From positions 124,001-188,000 of the forward strand of contig VXCM01000332.1 in the NCBI GenBank assembly GCA_014773175.1: a DNA stretch of 64,000 nucleotides, given 5' to 3'. The stretch comes from Lucifuga dentata (Eukaryota; Chordata; Actinopteri; Ophidiiformes; Bythitidae). The translations under genes and the position numbers were made by a program. Below the pieces are notes generated by a model, which did no database searches, had not been told where the DNA came from, and saw nothing but the letters and a program-made list of their open reading frames with translations. Below are positions 1-9,500 of this stretch, piece by piece. Each line of letters begins with the position of its first letter. Within the stretch, counting starts at the first letter, position 1.

Positions 1-114
1 AGATTCCAGCTCGTCAAAACACAAAAAGAAGAAGAAGATCACTTCTACCTCAAAGGATCACAAGAAGGACAACAAACTGTACTGTATCTGCAAAACACTG
101 TACGACGAGTCAAA
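1..114 (+). CDS. bptf: bptf exon, lysine-rich linker and start of PHD finger 1 (5'-truncated by window)
   Basis: Reading from base 2, the exon gives a lysine-rich linker and then [14 protein letters not shown], the first knuckle of a PHD finger. The donor is GTAAGC at 115, leaving two bases (AA) of a lysine codon. The true start of the exon is outside the window. Confidence 0.9.
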
Positions 115-3100
115 GTAAGCTCTGAAAAACACCACGCACCACATTTTGTGTTGTTGCTTCAGTTTCAGCGAAAGTAAAATCGTCATTGTTTTGCAGGTTC
201 TACATCGGTTGCGACCTGTGCTCCAACTGGTTCCACGGCGCGTGTGTCGGCATCACAGAGAAGGAGGCCAAGAAACTGGAGGACTTTGTGTGCAACGACT
301 GCAAACGCGGCCAAGAGGGAGGAAGCAACGAGGAGCTGTACTGCATCTGCCGGACACCATACGATGAATCACAGTATGGCTTCTCGTGCATTACATAATT
401 AGCCATTAGCTCTAATTTGGTAAACGGAGACTGCCAGCTTTAATACATGTTTCACTGCACTTTTGTTTGCATGGAAAAATGTGTACAATGTCTAAGCAGA
501 CATCTTTTTTTTTTTCACTGTAGAGTGGGGTTTTAATGTAGAGGTATATCAGCAGAACATGGGACTAGTAAGAGGTGGTAGAGTTTTAAAAGACCATACC
601 ACCTATTTTGCATGTTTGAGCCTAATATATTAAATTGTCATACACATAACATTACTGACAATCATTTCCCAAAGCATAAAACCGTATTTCAGCTTTCCTG
701 ATATTTCTACAAAATCTCTTAATCTTTCAAAATCAAATATTCAAGCCCTTAAAAATCGATGTTTCTCCTGCTTATAGTTATGCAGCCTTATGAAGTCACA
801 GTCATTTAAATTTTTTGATAAATGCAGGTCTTCTTTTGGGACTGTATTCCCTGGTGGAGACATACATTCACTCCATGCTTTTTATTGCGCTTAAACGCTA
901 AAATTACGAAACTTCGAAAAAATCTGACCATGTTGTTCACGATAATAGATTACCTATCCCAAGTATCAACAAGTTGATTTTAATAGTGTACCAGAATGAA
1001 CTGAAACCAGTGATGGTCTGGAAGGTAGGAAAAAAATTATTTAACTCACCGTTCCAGTAGTATGCTTTGGGAAATGATTGTCAGTAATGTTACATGTATG
1101 AAAATTGAATATGTTAGGCTCAAACTTGCAAAATGGGTGGTACGGTCCTTTAAAGCCATAATTAGTAAAAGAGGTTAATAGCAAAGGAATAAGCATATGA
1201 AAAGAGAATACAACTTAGGAAATGGTGTCTGCTGTAATCATAACAATGAATTAAACCTCTGGATTTTCTCAAATGTTCATTCTTCAGAAGCATGTGAAAA
1301 TGTTGCTCAAACCTGCCTCTAACACTTTGTAGACTTCCGAGCGGACATCTTTAATGCAAAACAATTCTTCAGTGTGCTAACAAGAGTGTGCCGAATGTTC
1401 ACCTGCAGGTTTTACATCGGCTGCGACCGCTGCCAGAACTGGTACCACGGACGCTGTGTGGGCATCCTGCAGAGCGAAGCCACTCACATAGATGTGTATG
1501 TGTGCCCGCAATGCCAATCCACAGAAGACGCCATGACAGTCCTCACGCCTCTCACTGACAAAGACTATGAGGGTTTGAAAAGAATATTACGCTCGTTACA
1601 GGTATTGAACTACCTTCTATGTCAACTGTCTTTTACAGTCAGAATGTCATATTAATAATAGATAGAATGAAAATGAAGTATATGAAAGTGCTTTGCAAGA
1701 AGGCATAAGAAAAAAGAAAAGCCAATTATATTTAAAAAAAAAAATAAATAAAAATTAAACACATTAAACTGAAAGCGGTTGGGGTGCAGGGGAAAAATTC
1801 TCATGCACCGCAACACAGACCAGGGTGTGATCCTAGCCAACAGTACCTCAGGCTTTCCATTAGGGAACCATGCATGTTTCAAGCGTGTTTCAAGTCTCTA
1901 CATTGATTTTTATAGTATCCTAGAACTGAAACCAATGCCAGTCTGGAAAAAAAGCTGTTGTAAAATTTACCGTTCCAGTAGTATGTTTCAGAAAATGGCT
2001 GGCAGTAATGTAACGTGTACGCGAGTAGTATTTATTGAACTCAAACATGCAAAATCGCTAGTATGATCCTTTAAACATGGCAATGTGGCTTTTCTATAGT
2101 AAGCATAACCTCTTTTAATATGTTCACTTTTGGAATTGATTTCTTCTTCATTTCTTCTCAACAGTCTCACAAAATGGCATGGCCTTTCCTAGAACCAGTG
2201 GATCCTAACGATGCTCCTGATTATTATCGTGTGATCAAGGAGCCGATGGGTAAGAACTGACGATAGAGGTCATGGCTTGATTTTTATCAACCATGGAAGA
2301 TGTCAGATGTAGTGTCCCATTAAGCAAGTCACAAGTGCTGAGTTTCAATTACTTTATTTTCAGCCAAGTGAGCTTGTTGTTGAAAAAGGTTTTTCCACAA
2401 GGGCTTGTTTATTTTTCAAATTATTCCTAATAAAAGAGCAGTGTAGTAAATATCAAAACTCTATTAATATCTGTCTCACAGCTGGAGTGATCCTAACGCA
2501 GTTTCTTTCCTTATGTGTGATTCGTCGACTTTGCTCTGTGCATTAAGAAATAAACTTCTCACGCTTTTCGTATTTCTCCGTCCCTCGCAGACTTTTCCAC
2601 AATGGAATGCCATTTGCAGAAGCGACATTACCACAAGCTCACAGAGTTTGTGGCCGACGTGACCAAAATCTTTGACAACTGCCGCTATTACAACCCCAAC
2701 GACACGCCTTTCTTTCAGTGTGCAGAGGTGCTGGAAGGGTTCTTTGTACAGAAGCTTAAAGGGTTCAAAGCGAGCAGGTAAGTTTGGGGGAGTCCTAAAT
2801 ATGTCGAATGTGAAGGAAGGATCCAAAGATTCCCTCTCCATTTTCATGCTTTTCTCTTCATCTGCTTTAAAACATTGCCAGTTTCATTTGTTCTTTTCTT
2901 AATTCATGCATCTGTGACTGTGATTCATTACTTTAGCTTGTAGCTCGCATGTGGTTTTTGTGATAGTTTCTCGAACGTGCTTTCATTAACAAGGCTCATC
3001 ATTTTCCGTTTTTAACCAGTCGGTGAAACAGTCGGTCCACATTTTTCATTTGGAGACGATCGGTTTGTAACAGATTTTCACACATTTTATATTCCCATGT

Positions 3101-4541
3101 TAAAAGTTTTGCGTCCTGCTGTAAGGGCACATTATTTGTCAGAGTTTACAGTAAACAGGGTTCTCTGGGGGTGTCGAATCTGGGTTATCAAATGTCAGAA
3201 AATCCCTGCAAAAAATATTTTAAAAAGTGATTAGACTACTGATGAGTCTAATTAGGCAGATAGTGTAATTTCATAGTCTGATTTCAACCCAGAATTTCAA
3301 TTATTGATGTTTTTAAAGGCAGATTTCCACCTGCATGTTCAAAATAAATCCTTTGACTATTTTTTAAAACTGAAAATAATGAGCCATAGTTGTAGATTAG
3401 AGTTGACTTTAACCTGTCCGATGGTGTTGAGTTTTGCATGGCCTTACTTAAACCAATGCGGCTGACAAAAGTTAAGACATTGCTTTCAGTGTCATAACTG
3501 AAGTTTTCTAGATCACGTCTGTATCGTGCATCATCTTGCATTTGTATCTGTTCACCTTTGCCGCATGTCTTTGATTTATGCCATCCCATTTTCTTTTTCT
3601 TGCAGATTGTCAGATTCTTAAGTGGCCAGTTTAGATGGAGTCTGGACTGGATGCTGGGGTCTCTAATAGTAAAACTCATGGAAAGTTTCAGTTTGAGAAA
3701 CAGTCAAAAAGCTTTGAATAATGAGTAACACATGGAGACACACACACCAAATCTGCATTCATAAAACAAACCTTATAAAAGCAGACAACCTAAAGCTTTA
3801 GGAACTGCAAATATGACTAAAGTGATCATCATAAAACGGCAGCCATGTTGACTGTTGAGTAAGTAATTGAGGGATATGCTTTTTTTATCATTTCACCAAA
3901 TCACTGTTAGACTTTACAAACAATCCATCTGAGTAACTAAGCTGTTTCAGTGAAATTTTAAACACATTGTTCTCAACTTGTATTTATTATCTAACTTAAT
4001 TCTGAGTTGGACTGGATAATATGTTGACTTTGACGAAGATATAACAAAAAGCTGCATATTTTATTCTGAGTTATTTATCAGAAATTGTGTATGTTACATC
4101 GCCTTGAATTTGGACTTGAATGGACATAATTTTAATAATGTACAGTGGTTGTAAGATATATCAAACTGTAATTTTCTTTGCATGTTTTAAATCATTGTGA
4201 AAGAAATCATTTTATACAGTGTTGTTTCATGGTTTAGTGTGTAAGACACACATCTGCTAAACGGTGAGGAATTTCCAAACGAACCTGAAACCTCATCTTA
4301 CTCCTCATTTCACAGATTAGCCTCAGTTTGTATTAAGGATCTCTTCAGTAATAAAGGCATTCCCGGTGAATTACGCCAACATGGCTGCAGTAACCTCTGT
4401 TGACCCCTCTGCATCCACTGCTTTGTCTGTTCGCTTATTGTTGAGGTGTCACAAGAGTAAACTAAGGGCTCTCAACTTTCCCCTCTTTCCACATTCTGTA
4501 GGTCTCATAACAACAAGCTACAGTCTTCTTCAGCCTCTTAG
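2..4541 (+). CDS. bptf: bptf, bromodomain PHD finger transcription factor (3' end only)
   Basis: Six exons (1-114, 197-373, 1409-1601, 2165-2249, 2591-2777, 4502-4541) join in frame to the last 264 residues; the 5' part lies left of the window. BPTF is the largest subunit of the NURF chromatin remodeller and reads histone H3K4me3 and acetyl-lysine. In fragment numbering, the first PHD finger has the C4HC3 ligands C28, C30, C43, C46, H51, C54, C70, C73. The second has C87, C89, C102, C105, H110, C113, C129, C132, with aromatic-cage candidates Y86, Y93, Y99 and W108. The bromodomain spans about residues 160-255, starting near the WPF shelf (167-169), with the acetyl-lysine asparagine at N224 in a YYNP motif. 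The tail [12 protein letters not shown] ends at TAG 4539-4541. Every junction has GT/AG and a matching phase. Similarity to human BPTF is from recall, and it is very close except in the mid-bromodomain segment. Confidence 0.95.
197..373 (+). CDS. bptf: bptf exon, end of PHD finger 1 and start of PHD finger 2
   Basis: The acceptor is TTGCAG at 191-196. The exon begins [18 protein letters not shown], passes through VCNDC (last zinc ligands of PHD 1), a short linker, and [13 protein letters not shown] of PHD 2. The donor GTATGG is at 374. The 59-residue length and phase 2 ends fit the tandem-PHD layout of vertebrate BPTF. Confidence 0.93.
590..1149 (+). mobile_element. TTAA-flanked long-TIR MITE, copy A (560 bp)
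   Basis: The element is flanked by TTAA on both sides (586-589 and 1150-1153). It starts AAGACCATACC and ends GGTACGGTCCT. The first about 87 bp are repeated in inverted orientation at the end. There is no coding capacity, so it is non-autonomous. It lies in the bptf intron 374-1408; the rest of that intron shows nothing else. Confidence 0.85.
1409..1601 (+). CDS. bptf: bptf exon, PHD finger 2 and linker to bromodomain
   Basis: The acceptor is CTGCAG at 1403-1408. The exon encodes [18 protein letters not shown], then VCPQC (last zinc pair), then the helical linker [19 protein letters not shown]. The donor GTATTG is at 1602. This is the H3K4me3-reading finger of the family, and the tryptophan of the cage (NWY) is present. 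Confidence 0.95.
1778..1866 (+). repeat. Possible tRNA-derived SINE fragment
   Basis: A segment resembling a pol III A box (GGTTGGGGTGCAGG) is followed about 50 bp later by a B-box-like GGGTGTGATCCTAGCC. It sits directly upstream of MITE copy B. No poly-A tail or target duplication was seen, so this is a weak call. Confidence 0.3.
1877..2070 (+). mobile_element. TTAA MITE, copy B (5'-truncated)
   Basis: Only the right part of the element is present, from a segment like TTTCAAGTCTCTACA to the terminus AGTATGATCCT, followed by TTAA at 2071-2074. It belongs to the second sequence variant (ATTGAACTCAAACATGCAAAAT near the end), like copies C, D, E and J. It lies in the bptf intron 1602-2164. Confidence 0.75.
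2165..2249 (+). CDS. bptf: bptf exon, bromodomain ZA region
   Basis: The acceptor is CAACAG ending at 2164. The exon encodes [16 protein letters not shown] and YYRVIKEPM, i.e. the WPF shelf and ZA loop of the bromodomain. The donor GTAAGA is at 2250, leaving one base of the next Asp codon. Human BPTF has YYGV where this has YYRV (recalled). Confidence 0.93.
2591..2777 (+). CDS. bptf: bptf exon, bromodomain helices A-C
   Basis: The acceptor is CTCGCAG ending at 2590. It continues the bromodomain ([20 protein letters not shown]) through the acetyl-lysine-binding asparagine in CRYYNP, to [13 protein letters not shown]. The donor GTAAGT is at 2778. Both the BC-loop asparagine and neighbouring tyrosines are kept, so the domain should be functional. 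Confidence 0.95.
2778..4501 (+). other. bptf: bptf last intron
   Basis: This 1.7-kb intron has a good donor (GTAAGT) and acceptor (TTCTGTAG). It is AT-rich unique-looking sequence. I saw no repeat from the families found elsewhere in the window and no conserved coding segment. Confidence 0.7.
4502..4541 (+). CDS. bptf: bptf last coding exon segment (C-terminal tail and stop)
   Basis: Spliced in phase from 2777, it reads [12 protein letters not shown] then TAG at 4539-4541. The human C-terminus ([11 protein letters not shown], recalled) matches closely, which fixes the reading frame and the acceptor despite its modest polypyrimidine tract. Confidence 0.93.
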
Positions 4542-5275
4542 AAAGCGTCTCACATTGCCCAAACAAAATGCACTTGCCAAGAACATGGCTTTTTCTGAAC
4601 TGTAACTCTGTGATGGACTCTGCTTCATCCTGTGTTTGGCATCGGACTGTCAGCGCAACCAGCAGTGCTGCTTACACAGAACTGTTACGCAGAGCTGAAT
4701 TCTGCCCAGTTCGACCTATAAGGGACCTTTTTTTGGGCCTTCTTCATCGGTGGGATTGTAATGAGGAGCATGGATAACTGTGGCATTTCAGACGAAAGTT
4801 TACCTCTGAGAAAAGACTCTTAAGGAGCTCTCATATTTCCATGTACTTTATTTTTGACCTTAAAACTTTTTTTTCCTGTTAAAATTCCCTCAGGCCATCA
4901 TCCAATGATAAATAGGAATTTGAATACTGAGTTTTACTGAGCATAATGTATCAGAGTTTTGTGTCTAAATTCACATATCACAGTGCAACACGTTTTCCTC
5001 CCATTTTGACTCATTGTTTTGTCTCAAGTGGCATGAAAGACAGTTGTACTAAATGTCTGGACATCAGTAGTCTGCTTGGTTAAACTTCTGAAAGTAATAA
5101 GCTATTGTAAGTGGATTGCTCTGCAGTAGTGGCTGACTGAGAAGGATAAGTGTGTTTGAAGGTATCATGCCCTGTTTGTAAAAATTTGTCAGATTTTGAC
5201 ATGATTTACTTTTTTGTATTACAGCTGAAGAAATATTGATGTATATGGAACTTAATAAAACAGAAAAGACTTTAT
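4542..5275 (+). other. bptf: bptf 3' untranslated region
   Basis: This non-coding sequence runs from the stop codon to just past the first well-placed poly(A) signal. No repeat family was recognised in it. The right end is an estimate from the signal position. Confidence 0.65.
5254..5259 (+). terminator. bptf: bptf polyadenylation signal AATAAA
   Basis: This AATAAA lies about 710 bp after the bptf stop. It is followed within 25-45 bp by a GT-rich stretch (TGTTTGTGGGTGTTTGTG) typical of a downstream element, so cleavage is expected near 5270-5280. Confidence 0.75.
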
Positions 5276-5960
5276 TCCCTCCTGTTTGTGGGTGTTTGTG
5301 ATAGTGTGACACTCAGCAGCATGAGTTTTTTTTGTCTTTTTATGAAGGTTTATGTACGTATATGCATGCGTGTATGTATAAGGGTGATTAGTAATTTTTT
5401 TAAATTGTAATCTATTGTAACAATATAATAACAATATACAACAACTTTAAGAAACCTTGTGTATACAGGATGTCAAAACACGCCAGGGGGACTCAAGGAT
5501 GAAAAAAAAGGAAAAAAAGTAATAAGTTAAATATCTTGTAAAGCTTACTGTGGTTATACGTTTTAACCGTTTTGTTTGTACATTTAGAAATAGATAAAAT
5601 GTATTGTTTGAAATGGACAGCTCTAAAGTTTGGCGTTTTGTTTAAAAAAAAATTGTATTTATGAATATAAAATTTAGTCAATAATAAGAAAATTAATCAA
5701 TTGGAACTGTGAACAGAGATTTCTGTCATATTTAGTGAATCCAAACAATACATTTTTCTAGACTAATATAATATGAGGGTAGATATGATCCGCAAAAATT
5801 ACCAGGGTGTTTAGCAATCTCATTGTTCATTTGAAAAGTGTATCCGTAGAATCGTTCAAATATTCGTCACAGTGAAACGCGCTGATCTGGGATCAGTTCA
5901 TCCCTCCCAAACGTCCAAAGATACCTAATATCAACCAAACGCACTGACCCAGAGTCAGAA
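5276..5960. other. bptf-kpna2 intergenic spacer
   Basis: This short AT-rich stretch lies between the bptf poly(A) site and the kpna2 promoter. I see no gene in it and no C17orf58-like coding sequence; in human that gene sits between BPTF and KPNA2 (recalled). Confidence 0.6.
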
Positions 5961-6130
5961 CAAACGTAGAACAGAAATCTCGCGATAGTTCGAGGCGTTG
6001 ACGCCATTTCCTGAGCGCTCCAATTTCTTTTTTTAAATGGGCCAATGAGCGCTGGCGGCTGGATGCACTTGCTTGAACAGACCAATCAGGAGGCTTTGTT
6101 GCAGAAATTTAAAGGTCTGTAGAACACTTT
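5960..6130 (+). promoter_or_regulatory. kpna2: kpna2 promoter with three CCAAT boxes
   Basis: Three same-strand CCAAT boxes occur at 6020, 6042 and 6082, followed by TTTAAA at 6108-6113 about 25 bp after the last box. Several CCAAT boxes plus a CHR-like element are typical of NF-Y/DREAM-controlled G2/M genes, and KPNA2 is known to be cell-cycle regulated. A TCTCGCGATA motif (5978-5987) and a GCCATTT motif (6003-6009) lie upstream. There is no convincing TATA box. Binding is inferred, not shown. Confidence 0.6.
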
Positions 6131-6161
6131 CAACATATTGCTACCTCTGTACCGGGATCGG
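6120..6161 (+). other. kpna2: kpna2 non-coding exon 1 (approximate start)
   Basis: A strong donor (GGGTAAGAG; GT at 6162) follows the CCAAT cluster, and the acceptor at 6387 precedes the ATG exon. The transcription start is not visible; the left bound is a guess. Confidence 0.45.
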
Positions 6162-6445
6162 GTAAGAGCTTGTTAACTTCTTATGCTGCTTATTTAGCGA
6201 GCTGAAAAGTTATTTTAATAATTGAACAATATTCATTTGCTTCTACACGCCACATATTTTAGCTTTGCTCGCTATAAAAGGAACTGTTTTAACATTAAAC
6301 AGACTCAGTTTGACAGAAGGTGGTCATTCTTGGTGGTCATTCACGAGGCAGCTAAACGCATTTGGCTAACTTTTACTTTGTGCGCAGGAACAGCAACGCA
6401 AATCTTCATTTTCACGTCTGTTCGTGATTTCCCAGTTACTTGAAA

Positions 6446-6502
6446 ATGTCTGAGAATGCTGCACGTCTGAACAGGTTCAAGAACAAGGGCAAAGATGCCA
6501 AC
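6446..6502 (+). CDS. kpna2: kpna2 coding exon 1, N-terminus
   Basis: The exon starts at 6388 (acceptor TGCGCAG) with 58 bp of 5' UTR; ATG is at 6446-6448. It encodes [19 protein letters not shown] and ends at donor GTAAGT (6503). Confidence 0.93.
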
Positions 6503-9500
6503 GTAAGTTTTCAGCCGACACTTCCCACGTTACTTTAGCATCGTGACTATTTTAGCAAACATTAACCCTGATAACGTAGCAGTCGTAATTATAAATGAAT
6601 GACTTGGTTTCTTTCGAACTAAATGTAGGAGCTTCGCCGCAGGAGAGTGGAGGTGAACGTCGAACTTCGTAAAGCGAAAAAAGACGATCAGATTTTCAAA
6701 AGAAGAAATGTCGCTGCTCTCCCTGAGGAAGCGTCTTCCCCTCTTCAAGAGAAAAACCAAAATTGTCAGGTAAGCCAATAAAGACTTATCATTTAAGATG
6801 TTATGTCTTTTGCATCAGTTAAATGCCATTTATCTGTGGGTTAGACAGTATCATGAACCATGTCCAATCCAGCAATACAAATGCAAACTGTGGTTAAGGT
6901 TGTGTGGAAAACGAGTTTATTTAACTCCATGGTAACTTTTGAGGCTTGTGTTGTTGTCAAAGTATATTATGTATTCTTGCCATTTTGTCCCTGCACCCTG
7001 TAATATGTGGGTCAGAAATATTAAAGATTTAACTATAATTTATTCTAGGGATGTTGGATTGTATTATACATGTTGGTGTTACTGTGTCTACCTTCTGTAT
7101 ATCATGTTTAAATTCTGATGTGAAAATTTGCAGGCTGCCAGGCAGTGGACAGTTGAAGAGATTCTTATAGGAGTGAACAGCACCAACTTTGAGTCCCAGC
7201 TTCAGGCTACACAGGCTGCACGGTAATAATTATTAAAAAGAAAATCATTTAAAAATTGCAATGACTCCTGTTGCATAATCACAAGAAGGAAATAGCACGT
7301 TATGACTCACTCCTTGTCTTTATTGTTCTGAGTGTAGGAAGCTGCTGTCACGTGAGAGGCATCCTCCCATTGACCAAATCATCAGTGCTGGCCTGATCCC
7401 CAAATTTGTTGCATTCCTGGGGGTGACAGACTGCCCTCCAATCCAGTTTGAGGCTTCCTGGGCTCTGACCAACATTGCCTCTGGGACTTCTGATCAGACT
7501 GCCGCTGTTGTGGAGGGTGGAGCCATTCCTGCTTTCATCTGCCTTGTCACATCCCCCCACCAGCACATTAGCGAGCAGGCTGTCTGGGCCTTGGGAAACA
7601 TTGCTGGTAAATGAGAGTATATTTTTTGGATTTTTCTCTTTTAGTGTGGCCAATCACTGCTCAACTAGAAGCAAAAGTTCATAATCTAACTTTTTTTTCC
7701 CCGGTTTTTGCTGCGTTAAGGTGATGGTTCAGCCCTTAGAGATGAAGTCATCAAGTATGGTGCTGTAGCCCCTTTGATCAGCTTGTTGGAAGTTCCTGAC
7801 CTGTCTGCATTGACTGTAAGTAGCAGAAATAAAACCATGATAAACTAATCCATGTATAAATTGAACATGGAAACAATGCATCACAATCACTTTTGGAATC
7901 ATCATATTCATATGCTGCATTTATTCCCCTTTTTGGCCACTAGGGGGTGCCCTAATTCAGCTAAATGCTTTTTCCATGTCAAATTGATTCCTGCTTTCTT
8001 CACTTGATTTCATTGCAGCCTGGCTACCTGAGAAATATCACCTGGACACTGTCAAACCTTTGTCGCAACAAGAACCCCTCCCCTCCCATGACCGCTGTGC
8101 AACAGATCCTGCCCTCCCTCATTCGTCTCCTGCACTATCATGACAAGGAGGTGCTGGCAGATGCCTGTTGGGCTGTATCCTACCTGACAGATGGCTCCAA
8201 CGACCGCATTGAGGTGGTGGTCCAAGCTGGGTTGGTGCCCTGCTTGGTGAAGATGCTTGGCTCTGAAGAGCTGTCTGTAGTGGTGTGTATATAAACTTTC
8301 TTTTTCTCTCAGCTACCGGCTTGTAAATCAAAGCATATTTTATGGTATTTGCCTGGTATAATCCATAAGTTCTATTATCATGTCCAAATCACTTTGAGAC
8401 TCCTTCTTAGCATCTGACAGGTTGCAAAACGATCCCTCTCTCTTCAGACTCCCTCTCTGCGGGCCATTGGCAACATTGTGACGGGTACAGATGAACAGAC
8501 TCAGGCGGTGCTGGNCCTCTCTGCGGGCCATTGGCAACATTGTGACGGGTACAGATGAACAGACTCAGGCGGTGCTGGACGCCGGAGCTCTCGCCGTGTT
8601 CCCCCCGCTGCTACGCCACCACAGGGCCAACATTCAGAAGGAAGCGGCCTGGACTCTGTCCAACATCACTGCAGGAAGGGACACGCAAATCCAGGAGATC
8701 ATCGCCGCGGGCCTGGTTCCTCCCATGATTGATGTGCTCGCACGGGTATGTTTGCATCACGTTTCGGGTCACGTGAAATGCATTGGGAACCACCTGTGCT
8801 GTTGCAGGCATCCTCAGATATAACTTCATCCCCTTGTGACTTCTCCGTTTCTGCAGGGTGACTACAAAACTCAAAAAGAGGCCGTGTGGGCTGTTACTAA
8901 CTTCACCAGCGGGGGAACCGTTGAGCAGGTGGTGTACCTTGTTCAAGCCAATGTGCTCGAGCCTCTTNACCAGCGGGGGAACCGTTGAGCAGGTGGTGTA
9001 CCTTGTTCAAGCCAATGTGCTCGAGCCTCTTCTGAATCTACTTGCCTCCAAGGACAGCAAAATTATCCTCGTCATCCTGGATGCCATTACCAATATCTTC
9101 ATGGTAAGTACATTGTCACAGGAAAAAAAAAAAAAAATTAACACAACTGTTACTGAGATACAGTTAAACTTGCAAGATTATATTTAAACCCAAGGTGTTT
9201 GAATATTTGTCAAATACTGTATTGAGAGGTTTCTTTTCCCGTCAGGCTGGAGATAAGATTGGAGAGTCGGACAAGCTTTGCCTAATGATTGAAGAATGCG
9301 GTGGACTGGACAAGATTGAGGCTCTGCAGGCCCATGAGAATGAGATGGTCTACAAAGCCTCCCTCAACCTGATCGAGAAATATTTCTCCGGAGAGGTAAG
9401 ATGCTTTGTTTTTAAAACTGTCTCAATTGATTTTGAACTGTTATTGCAGTGAATGGAAATTTTTTAATTTTTTTTTTTTTTTTTTATAGGAGGAAGAAGT

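Noticed and set aside
2476..2847. 123-codon minus-strand ORF over a bptf exon
   Set aside because: Antisense shadow of the bromodomain exon.
6605..6769. Different alpha importin (KPNA1/3/4 class)
   Set aside because: IBB and C-terminal tail (DGYAFQ, FNF) fit the KPNA2 class.
8452..8578. Tandem duplication of a kpna2 exon segment as a real evolutionary event
   Set aside because: The copies are identical, meet at an N, and match the 61-67-bp pattern at many other Ns; collapsing restores the frame.
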